Origin: Paralithodes platypus
Lineage: Eukaryota; Arthropoda; Malacostraca; Decapoda; Lithodidae
Direction: 5' to 3'
Length of the DNA stretch: 64,000 nucleotides
Assembly (NCBI GenBank): GCA_032716605.1
Contig: CM064502.1
Coordinates: 36,494,395-36,558,394 of the forward strand
In this document: piece after piece, positions 55,779-64,000 of the stretch
Position numbering within the stretch: the stretch's first letter is position 1
How the letters are laid out: each line of letters opens with the position of its first letter
The notes under the pieces: model-generated
What the model was told of the DNA's origin: nothing
What the model saw: only the letters and a program-made list of their open reading frames with translations
Databases searched by the model: none
Position numbers and translations under genes: made by a program

Positions 55779-56225
55779 TCAATTATTTTCTGTCCCATTT
55801 TTGTTTATGTAGTCACAGAATAAAGAAGTTACTTCCTCACAACAATCAATGTAATTCTTTCTCCTTTCTAACCTAGGAGTATCGAATTCAGAGCCAAAAA
55901 TATGATTTAAGCCCGCAGGCTGAATGCTTGACTCTACGCTGTTCAGCGAGCATAGTGACTCTGTTTTTGTTGGGGTCTTGGTTGAATGATCTCGAAGCAA
56001 GATGGGCATGGTAGCTACCTTGAATTTGTTTTCTCTCAGGGAGCCAGTCGCACTAGGGTTTATTTGCACTTTGGATTTATGTTTAGGTAGTGCATACATG
56101 GATATTGCTTTGGTATTGGATTCGGGCAGGTTCTGAGATCTATTTGCATAGGACGTGTGAGGCTTTTCTACTATTTCTGGCCTGTTTAGTTCATCGTCGT
56201 AGGAGTTCTTATGGTACGTTAACAC
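55779..56225 (-). CDS. Unrecognised 148-codon ORF
   Basis: Polar and rich in N, S, K and E, with no transmembrane stretch and no motif I recognise. It ends ERRKNYIDCCEEVTSLFCDY, IN KNGTENN. It lies downstream, on the same strand, of the frames at 56317-56936 and could be part of the same broken gene or a chance frame. The ATG is only the first in the frame. No function is assigned. Confidence 0.2.
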   Translation of the reverse strand: MLTYHKNSYDDELNRPEIVEKPHTSYANRSQNLPESNTKAISMYALPKHKSKVQINPSATGSLRENKFKVATMPILLRDHSTKTPTKTESLCSLNSVESSIQPAGLNHIFGSEFDTPRLERRKNYIDCCEEVTSLFCDYINKNGTENN

Positions 56226-56316
56226 TGGTTTTTAAGCATTTGATTCGCATCTGAGTGTACACTTCACTGTTTAGATTGTAGTCTATCGACGCACATGGTT
56301 GATGTTGATGCCTAAC

Positions 56317-56936
56317 TTACATAGGACTGGTGGTGTCGTTGTTGTAGAGGGAGGCCATGTGGTTGTGTGTTCTGAGTATTTCTAGCTGTGTTGTGGGGAG
56401 TATATGATGTGAATGGGGTTTGTTATGTGGGGTTTGGTGGTTGTGGTTGATGTGGTATATGTTGGAAGGTGCTGAGGTTTCTTGTTGCAGGAAGTCATCG
56501 GGAATGTTCTGGTTTGGATACACATCTTCCATAAAGTTGGAATAGCTTCCCCTGTCGGCCGCGTTTTCCATGGTGCCTTCCCCACTCTGGTTTTCTTCGT
56601 CTTTTGTCCTGTTGATATTGCGTGACTTTATGGTTGCAATCCTGGTTGGTTGGTCTTGCAGTTTGGTTATTGGTGGCAATTCTTTGGTGTTCTCTTTCTC
56701 CAATTTCTTCTCCTCTGGCATCTCAACGGGAAAAAAAGTTTGCCGCCTGCTCCACAAGCCTTGACTAGCTCTTTGTGTGTTATACAGATAACTTGCTTCC
56801 TGAGGTCCACACATTCAGGAGTATAGAGCACTACACACTTTTCAAATGAAGCAGGAAATTTAAGCTCACCAATACACTGTAAGGCTTGAGAAATATGGCG
56901 ACGAACATTCACTCCTGCTGTTCCCATATCCACCAC
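56317..56936 (-). pseudogene. Unrecognised gene fragment in two frames
   Basis: One frame (56667-56936) reads MVDMGTAGVNVRRHISQALQ, CIGELKFPASFEKCVVLYTP, ECVDLRKQVICITHKELVKA, which looks like a folded domain by composition. The other (56317-56814) continues from VEMPEEKKLEKENTKELPPI into a charged, then histidine/asparagine-rich tail. Overlap at 56667-56814 suggests one frameshifted protein of about 230 residues with a compact N-terminal and a disordered C-terminal part. It could be an ORF1-like protein of a retroelement. I cannot name it. Confidence 0.3.
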
Positions 56937-57345
56937 AGAGCTACAATTAAGGGACTAAACAAATAGTCCCAGAGATACAGCCATGACTATATGGCAGGCA
57001 AAAAAAGTTACGAAGGTGTTTCTGTCCACCGAGTTCACCATGACACCTAGCCTTGGCATCAAGGGGCCACAGACATGGTCCCAGTTTTACAAGGGTAATT
57101 TGTAGCTACTCATAAACTCCCTCCAACAAAACCAAAGAATATCCAGAGCAAATCTCTAATACAATCCATGTCATCAACAGGACAGGGCTTAGAAATGTCA
57201 CATCACTAGAAGACCCCACACTTACCAGTGATCATGGGTGAGCACTTGGTCCATGAGGTCGATGCAACTTTTACACTAGAAAGGCAGGTAGGCCACCCGG
57301 ACTTTACATTTTAGAAAATGTCAGTTGTAAGACTCTTTTGTATTA
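56937..57345. other. No recognisable feature
   Basis: No open frame or repeat structure that I can support. Confidence 0.6.
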
Positions 57346-57349
57346 TTAA

Positions 57350-57758
57350 CCCTTTCCCTGCGGGAGACATTCCCGAACGCCATGGCAATTTACAGCAATT
57401 TACAGGCTTTTAAAGCTTCTAAAAGCTTGTAAAATCAAGTGCAAGGGAGCAGGAGCGCGACAGGGCACACGTCCGTCTCCCAGCCAGGCAGCCGTGGCAC
57501 TGAAGGCTCTGAGTCAGAGTCTCGCGAGATATACAGTGCTGCCAAAGGCAAATGTAGTGAGACATTAGCGAGAATTGCTCAGATGGTAGCGCTGCGGGTG
57601 AATCCCGCGACCTACGAAGCTCGTTTTGGTGCAATTTTGAAGCAATTTTCTTCTAGTTTTCGGCTGAATACATTTAATTTCTTTCAGACACTTGCCTAAT
57701 CAATCAGGAGTGCTTGAATGGGCCCTAATATGGCGGAAATATGCCCGCAGAGAAACTG
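57350..57758. mobile_element. 409-bp TTAA MITE
   Basis: TTAA at 57346-57349 and TTAC (probably mutated TTAA) at 57759-57762. The ends are similar inverted repeats: left CCCTTTCCCTGCGGGAGACA, right in reverse complement CAGTTTCTCTGCGGGCATAT. CGGGAGACATTCCCG near the left end is a small palindrome. No coding. Confidence 0.7.
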
Positions 57759-57762
57759 TTAC

Positions 57763-58328
57763 CTACGTTTTTACCATCTTTTATTAATTTAAATTGGTAT
57801 AGTGATTTCGGCTATATATTTACAGACCATATTTGGACATTCTGCTTGAAATGACAGTTGAAAGAAATTTGAAGGAATCCATGATGGATTTGACACTTAA
57901 TTATATCTTTGTAGGCCTAGTTACAATCTAATGTATTCATCACACTCAGGACTTGGAGGCCTATAATTAAATATATAGACGGATGTTTCATGTATTTATT
58001 GAGCCCCGCTTACTACTACGCAAAGCATCCATTTGAAACGGATATGGGCTGAGAAAAATGGTATATTCGTTATCATTATTACACGCAACTAAATCATCAT
58101 TATTTTTGTTTATATCCTTATATAGGAATATTGATAAGGCAAGTTGAATTTTGTTCATAGTTCATTCACAATTTTGGTGAATCTCGATGTATTTACAGTT
58201 TTTCATAATTCTTTGAATCAGGTTTCGTACGTATCAGCAGTGCTCAGATATTTTTTTTGTTTCTCCACATAATATGCATTTTTCTATGTTACAAGTTGAA
58301 AACGTCTATATTATTTGCACAAATAAAT
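57763..58328. other. No recognisable feature
   Basis: AT-rich sequence without supported genes. Confidence 0.6.
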
Positions 58329-58525
58329 GCCGGGCAAGTGCTGGAGGGACCTTGGTGACCCTGGTCTCTGGGTCTTCTCCTAAATAACCTAAATGTGTGT
58401 GAATTTGTATTTTGTTTTTGTGTCTTCATTGTTTTTTGTTGTGTTGTCCTTATTCTGGCTCTGTCTTGAGTCCCCCCCCCCCCCAAAAAAAAAGGAAAAG
58501 TAGGGATTGGGCCTGAGTATATAGA
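58329..58525 (+). repeat. Dispersed repeat, probable LINE 3' UTR (copy 2)
   Basis: Matches 16520-16805 (see there), including the C run followed by an A run and GGGCCTGAGTATATAG. Confidence 0.6.
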
Positions 58526-58639
58526 ATATAATAAAAATAGAACAGATATATATTTTTACACACAGGTTATTTGTCTGTCCCGTGGTTCACGTCTAATTGT
58601 CAGAAAGGATGTTATATTGTATTTGGAAGTTTCAATATC

Positions 58640-58870
58640 TCTTGTATGAAGCAAAATATACATTTGGATAATTTCATCGAAATTTGTGTTCTTCTGTTCA
58701 ACAGCTGAACTCTGGAACTCTCTCCCATAGTCGGTCTTTCCCTCATTATATGACTTAAATTGCTTCAAACTCCATGTGTTCAGACATTTTGGCTCAAACG
58801 TCCCTTGATCTTGGCCCTGTCACTCTTTCAACTCTAGGGTGAGGCACTCATCACAGACAGTTCTGCCTTT
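58640..58870 (+). mobile_element. LINE C-terminal fragment
   Basis: The plus translation includes STAELWNSLP, then SVFPSLYDLNCFKLHVFRHF, the typical C-terminus of Jockey-type LINE RTs (LWNSLP...FK...V). Short and broken. Confidence 0.6.
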
Positions 58871-59064
58871 TGACTCACTCACTCACATAAAACAAAAATT
58901 ATAAAGGAAATAGACAAATTTTTATAGAGATTTTCGTGAAAGTGGCTTTAATGGACAGCACAGGTGATTAATGTATTTGGAAGTCTTCTTCGACTTTTGT
59001 TTTAATGCACAACACAGGTGAACAATATTTCTAAAACAAATCTTTAACCCTTCCTATCCGGGCT

Positions 59065-59122
59065 GCCTTAGGTAAGAACAGCTCGGCAGAAGGGCCGCTA
59101 CCCGGTATGCCTTACCTAAGGC
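59065..59122. promoter_or_regulatory. Paired palindromes at piggyBac left end
   Basis: GCCTTAGGTAAGAA at 59065 and GCCTTACCTAAGGC at 59109-59122 are 44 bp apart. The outer starts 17 bp from the TTAA. This is the same layout as in four other elements here, with different sequence. Confidence 0.6.
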
Positions 59123-59255
59123 ATTTGCTTTAAAGCGTGCTTTAAATTTCGCGCGGGCAAATTTTAATTTGCGTGGGCGATCGTAGCGCCACCAAGCCTC
59201 AACTACCACTCTTATCAGTTCCTACGTTGCCGCCATTGCGAGCTACAGTACAAAA

Positions 59256-61938
59256 ATGAATTCCGACGCGTCCGATACTGTGCAATCTCCCGCGCATCCC
59301 AGTGCTAACCCGCTTGCAACATCTACGCCTCTGCCAACCGAGAAGAAAAGGAAACTAAGGAAAGTGAAACGTTTGCTAAGTGAGAGTGCAATACACCGTG
59401 AACTTTTCAACCTGGATTTGAGCAGTGGTGAAAGCTCTGTGGACAAAAACCTCTATATTCAGAGTAGAAGTGGAAGCGAAGTTGACGATTTTGTGGGATT
59501 TGGTGATGATGACAATGTGGATTTATTTGAGGGGGGTGATAGTAGTGATGATCCTGATGTGGAAGTGGTGGAGGAAGGTGCTATTGAAGTACCAAGTGTG
59601 CTAGAGCCAACCCCTTCGCCTAGTTTTCGTAGGTCAGGGTAGGCCTAGGCCTAGCCCTAGCCCTACGCCAGGACCTTCCCCTTTGCCTGCCCGTACGCCC
59701 TTGAAAGTGGATAAATACTTCTATAAACAGTCTTTAGTGAAAAGTGCAGCCAAGAAAGCACGCAGGGAAGCAGAACAAGTGAGGGAAGGCGTAGATAGTG
59801 ATAGTGACGCCGACTCAGGCCTAGCAACCACCCGCATTCCTTTGTCCCGACTCCTTGACCCGGGACGCCGGGAGGGCCACCCACAGCCCTCGGCTTCATC
59901 TGTCCCTCAGGATGACCAAAGGGCCTCTACAAGTGCGTCATTGGCCTCCCACAGTGTGCCACCACAGGCCCCGCATCGTAGGTAATTATTTCCGGCGGAA
60001 AAGTCCACGGCTAGCCGCAAAAGGAGCCCAACTCCCGAGGCCGAGGCTCCCATTGCTCAACCTCCCGCAGCCCCACGCCGCCGACGCCCGGTCTATTCTT
60101 CACCAGAGTTGTCTCCTGAAGAGGATGCTGACGACCCCAACATTGCCCCAGATGACCTGACGTCGCCTGAGGAAGAGGAAAACGAAGAGGAAGAGGAAGA
60201 GAAAGTCCCGACAAGAAGAGTCAAAGGGCGAGGTTGTGGACGTGGTCAGCCTGCCAACGCCGCTGCCCCTGGGCCTGGGCGTGGGCGTGCAGGGCGTCCG
60301 CCTGGGCGTCCGCGTGGCCAAGGGTGTGTGCCAGGGCGTCCAGGGCGTGTGCCTGCCGCAGCTGCACGTCCTTGTCCTCGAGCAGCTGACATGTTTGTGT
60401 GGACAGATGGGGCGGATTTTGTGCCAGATTGTCCTGCCTTTGACGAGATACAACAGGGTTCCGGGGTGTCACCAGCATATCCCTGTGGCCCAAATGCCAC
60501 CCCCAGTGAACTTTTCTGTGGCTTCTACGACAATGAAGTCATGGAATACCTTGTCAAAGAGACAAATAACCACCAGGCTATCTGTTCAAACTTTCTTGGG
60601 AGGAAGACCAGTGCCAAGATGGTGGCATGGAGAGCTCTCACTGTGGCAGAATTATATGTGTTCTTGGCACTCACAATGCTGATGACACACATAAAGAAGC
60701 ACGTTCTGGCCGACTACTGGATAACTGGCGACCTCACAACGACTCCAGCATTTGGCAAATTCATGTCAAGGGATAGGTACTTCGACATCCTCTCATATTT
60801 CCACCTGACAAATAACATGCATGTCCACGAGCCCGACACACTCTGGAAGATCAGGCAACTGTATGACATGATACGTCATCGGTTTTCCACCTACCTGATT
60901 CCTTTTCAGAAGCTGTGCATCGACGAGTCTCTGGTCCTGTTCCATGGTAGGCTGCACTTCCGACAGTATATCCCGTCCAAGAGACACCGCTTCGGCATCA
61001 AGCTCTTCGTCCTCTGCGACTGCAAGACGGGATATGTGCTCAACTTTATAGTCTACAGCAGCAAGGGTGGTGAGGTGCAGATTGACCCCCTCATTGGTTT
61101 TGGCGGCGCTGTGGTAAAGAGGATGATGGAGAGGTACTTCCATGACAAACACATCCTCTATTCCGACAATTATTACACGTCGCCTATCCTCGCCAAGTAC
61201 CTCCATGACCGCAAGACCGGAACTGTCGGCACAGTGAAGGGGAAGAGGAAGGGCATGCCAGCCTACCCAACCAAGACTAAGAAGACGGACATCTTCCATA
61301 AGAAGAGTGGCCCCATCCTCTCCATCCACTGACATGACCAGCGCAAGGTCAACCTCCTCACCACATGCCACAAAGCAGAGATGGTCCCCACAGGGAAGGT
61401 GGACCGAAAAACGAAGAACCCTATCATGAAACCAGCTGCTGTTCTGGACTATAACCTCAACATGCGCCTCGTCGACAAGTCCGACATGCAGATGGGCTTC
61501 ATAGACTGCCTGCGAACATCTTGCAGATGGTACAAGAAGTTTGTCCTGCATACAGTAGATATGTCTGTCTTCAACGCGTACAACATCTACCGTTTGAGGA
61601 GTCCAGTCATGAAGTACAAGAGCCTGCGGACCTTCCAAAAGCAGCTGATACATGAGCTCCTGGTAAAACATGCGGGTACACCAGGGAGGCCACTACAAGG
61701 ACCAGGTATGATGGACAGAACAGGGTGTGCTGAGTTCTTCAGAAAGCACCAGCTCGTCGCCCTTCCTTTCCAGGGTCCTAACAGCAGAATAAGAATGCAG
61801 AAGAGGTGCTATGTGTGCAGCCGCACAACTCGACAACCAAGCAAACCCACAAAAACCACTTGGCAATGCCTCGAGTGTCAGGTGGGACTGTGTGCTGGCA
61901 CCTGCTTCAATGATTTCCACACTATGACAAACTATTGA
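59256..61938 (+). pseudogene. piggyBac transposase
   Basis: A single gene of about 890 codons from the ATG at 59256. The N-terminus is acidic and serine-rich. A one-base frameshift near 59636 moves into the frame used by the rest. TAA at 59983-59985 and TGA at 61330-61332 are in-frame stops. After the acidic EEEENEEEEEEKV stretch comes a glycine/arginine-rich block with AT-hook-like GRGRAGRPPGRPRGQG (about 60260-60330). The DDE core has LCIDESL (Asp, 60922), ILYSDNYYTS (Asp, 61165) and RLVDKSDMQM (Asp, 61474/61483). The C-terminal cysteine-rich domain (CYVCSRTTRQ, WQCLECQVGLCAGTC, FNDFH) would bind the end palindromes. It is longer than usual piggyBac transposases (about 600 residues) because of the N-terminal extension. 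It would cut and paste at TTAA if intact. Confidence 0.92.
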
Positions 61939-61985
61939 AGTGTAAGTGACAGTGATAGTGACACTCAATAATAATAATAATATAA

Positions 61986-62540
61986 CTAAGTATAAGTGAA
62001 AGAGACACACATAAGTAATAATAACTGCCTTCAGAACAATATGAACAAGTGAAAGTGACACTAAAATATATATTCCTAACAATAAATAAGTGAAAATGAC
62101 ACTATCAATTACCATAGTCCAGTGAAATTGACACTATACTAATAATAAAGCTAAGTATAAGTGAAAGAGACACACATAAGTAATAATAAGTGCCTTCAGA
62201 ACAATATGAACAAGTGAAAGTGACACTACAATATATATTTCTAACAATAAATAAGTGAAAATGACACTATCAATTACCATAGTCCAGTATAAATAATCAT
62301 AACTATTATAATACTGACTATAAAACTAAGTCTAAGTGAAAGAGACACACATAAGTAATAATAAGTGCCTTCAGAACAATATGAACAAGTGAAACTGACA
62401 CTAAAATATATATTCCTAACAATCAATAAGTGAAAATGACACTATCAATTACCATAGTCCAATATATATAATCATAACTACTATAATAATAACAATAAAA
62501 CTAAGTATAAGTGACAGAGACACAAATTACTTCAGAAAAA
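61986..62540. repeat. 165-175-bp minisatellite in piggyBac 3' UTR
   Basis: Units starting CTAAGTATAAGTGAAAGAGA at 61986, 62151, 62326 and 62501 (the last partial). Spacings are 165, 175 and 175. Each unit also repeats AAGTGAAA-TGACACTA internally. Confidence 0.9.
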
Positions 62541-62941
62541 TAACTTTATTGAGTGAAAATATCATAATAACAATAATATATGGCATAATAAACAATAAAA
62601 CACTAAAAAATCGCTTCCCTCCATAATTCAAGGTAGAGCGACGAGTCAAAACGTTCGTCGTATCCTGGGCCGCGGTTGAGCGTTCGGACGCGGCGAGGTA
62701 AATACGCGGCAAAAGTTACCTCCACTTCCATCACCATCACTCCGGAACCAGTTGAGCTAGAAAGCTCTACTCAATGCCATTCTACGCGGCAAGGTAAGGC
62801 GCACATTTTGACATATGTTTGATTAATGTAGGTAGTATATTAAGCGAGATTAGCCTTAGTTTACTTTTGTTGTGTTTTCAGTCAAATCGCCCGGATACAG
62901 CCTCCGTCCTTAAGAAAGGCTGCCCGGGTAGGAAGGGTTCA

Positions 62942-63150
62942 GCACGACAATATATAATGCATGAGAATTTTGCGAATTACTTACATAGTAACAAGTAATT
63001 CCGGCAATATATATGAAAAAAACACATTTTAAAATACACACAATTATATATTTTGCGTAAGAGAAGGCCATGGGATATCAAAATAATGGAATAATGCATG
63101 TTTTAGAGTAGGTACCGGTATATTGTTTTTAACATCGCCAAATTAAATCA
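62942..63150. other. No recognisable feature
   Basis: AT-rich flank of the piggyBac element. Confidence 0.6.
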
Positions 63151-63230
63151 TGTGATTATCCAAGGATTCGAACCTAGGATATATCATATAGAATTTACAC
63201 ACTCTAACCATTACACCATCAAGACAGTTA
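63151..63230 (-). ncRNA. tRNA-derived SINE head or tRNA pseudogene
   Basis: On the minus strand, GATGGTGTAATGGTTAGAG (A box) and GGTTCGAATCC (perfect B box, plus 63164-63174) within a CCTAGG/CCTTGG arm. Spacing between boxes is about 33 bp, as in tRNAs. The overall fold is imperfect and it resembles the SINE heads at 17930 and 54414. Confidence 0.55.
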
Positions 63231-63329
63231 TAAGTAAAGCACATGACTGACTAATACCCATTTATCAAATACAGAATATTAATTTAATTATGTATTGCAC
63301 CCAACGGCACTATGAATAGCCTAATGGTT

Positions 63330-64000
63330 ATGCGAATGGGAGAACCCTTTTTCGCTGATTCCACTCTGATATCTCTACTATCTCTAATTGGGGCAGAGAA
63401 AACCTTGTTACTTTCAATGCGTTCAAAACTCAATTTCTCCATCTGTCTAATCGTCGCCCTCTTCTGGAAAACTACAACCTACTCTTCAACAACATACAAA
63501 TTATCCCTTCATGTTCTCTTAATATTCTTTGTGTCTCTTTTTCCTCTAATCTCTCTTGGAAAGATCATATTACCACCTTGCTAAAACAGCTTCTCAGAAG
63601 CTGGGTGTGCTCAACTGCCTCCAGGGGTTCTTTACCCCTGCGCAGCTTCTTGCTCTGTAAAGGTGCACAGTGTGTTCATGTATTGAGTATTGTTCACACG
63701 TGTGGGGAGGATCCTCTCACACATCACTTCTAGACAAAGTTGAAAAGAAAGACTTCTGTCTCATTAACTCACATCCACTCACCAATTATCTGCAGTCTCT
63801 CTCTCTTCACCGCAATGTTGCATCTCTCTCACTATTTTACCTTCTACCGCTATTACAATAGTCAGTGTTCCTCAGAGCTCTCTCAGTGTATACCACCCCC
63901 CATTCGTAGAGCACGTAGCACTCATCTTGCAACACAATCCCACCCCTACTCTGTGCAACTCTCCAACCCAAGAGTGAAATGATATTCTCAATCTTTCTTC
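63330..64000 (+). mobile_element. Jockey-type LINE (family A-like), runs off the window
   Basis: The plus translation in changing frames gives RT thumb and C-terminal pieces: GVLNCLQGFFTPAQLLAL-type sequence near 63605-63660, CIEYCSHVWGGSSHTSLLDK (63670-63730), LHRNVASLSLFY, then SQCSSELSQCIPPPIRRARS and QSHPYSVQLSNPRVK. This is the same order as in LINE A/C. It is degraded, and its 3' end is beyond 64000. Confidence 0.75.

Larger units (their letters stand above)
59048..62937 (+). mobile_element. piggyBac element, nearly complete
   Basis: 3.89 kb element with TTAA at 59044-59047 and TTCA (mutated TTAA) at 62938-62941. The inverted ends begin CCCTTCCTATCCGGGC at the left and CCCTTCCTACCCGGGC at the right and match at 20 of 22 positions. 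It encodes one transposase (59256-61938) with three lesions. A minisatellite fills the 3' UTR. The left end carries the paired-palindrome layout. Confidence 0.93.

Noticed and set aside
60246..60682. Alternative frames over the piggyBac GRP block
   Set aside because: High GC creates open frames on both strands. Only the frame continuous with the DDE core carries motifs.

Overview
This window is eukaryotic, repeat-dominated DNA, and I find no convincing host gene in it. It carries a GIY-YIG Penelope-like element, a BEL/Pao element, two Ty3/Gypsy elements, Jockey-type LINEs, RTE-like LINE tails, piggyBac, mariner and Harbinger-type DNA elements, many TTAA-flanked MITEs, tRNA-derived SINEs and long TA, CT and GT arrays. 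This points to an animal, most likely an arthropod and plausibly a decapod crustacean. The organism is an inference from element composition, not from a marker gene.

Layout. 1-4836: two Penelope-like copies head to head, forming a roughly 4.7 kb inverted repeat between TA arrays. 4837-12260: short TTAA elements, tandem repeats, a broken transposase-like gene (7500-8600) and an RTE-like LINE tail. 12757-16096: a LINE 3' end split by a 2.27 kb Harbinger-like element that holds a GT-rich minisatellite. 16320-18455: MITEs, a perfect hairpin and a SINE. 19125-21840: an old Jockey-type LINE split by a MITE. 22370-23053: a deleted mariner. 23322-25838: a better-preserved LINE of the same family as the one at 12757.

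25839-45548 is one nested stack. A Ty3/Gypsy element (Gypsy-1) has a complete 8.2 kb BEL/Pao element inside its 5' LTR (26053-34214), a 4.2 kb piggyBac-type element inside the first codons of gag (35424-39598), and a 1.8 kb insertion inside integrase (41826-43620). The BEL element carries, between its 5' LTR and gag, an intact ORF with the motifs of an SGNH/GDSL hydrolase. That is the most unusual single gene here.

46207-48430: LINE fragments split by another TTAA MITE. 49113-54831: a second Ty3/Gypsy element (Gypsy-2) on the minus strand with integrase before reverse transcriptase, the copia-like order of the Gmr1 group. Gypsy-1 shows the same order. 55779-56936: unrecognised ORFs. 57350-58870: a MITE and LINE remnants. 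59048-62937: a nearly complete piggyBac element with three coding lesions. 63151-64000: a SINE and a LINE that runs off the window.

A theme at every scale is TTAA-flanked elements whose ends hold two family-specific palindromes about 44 bp apart and about 16 bp from the TTAA. These look like piggyBac-type transposase binding sites that differ between families. Most coding features are retroelement or transposase genes in various states of decay, so they do not form a host pathway.
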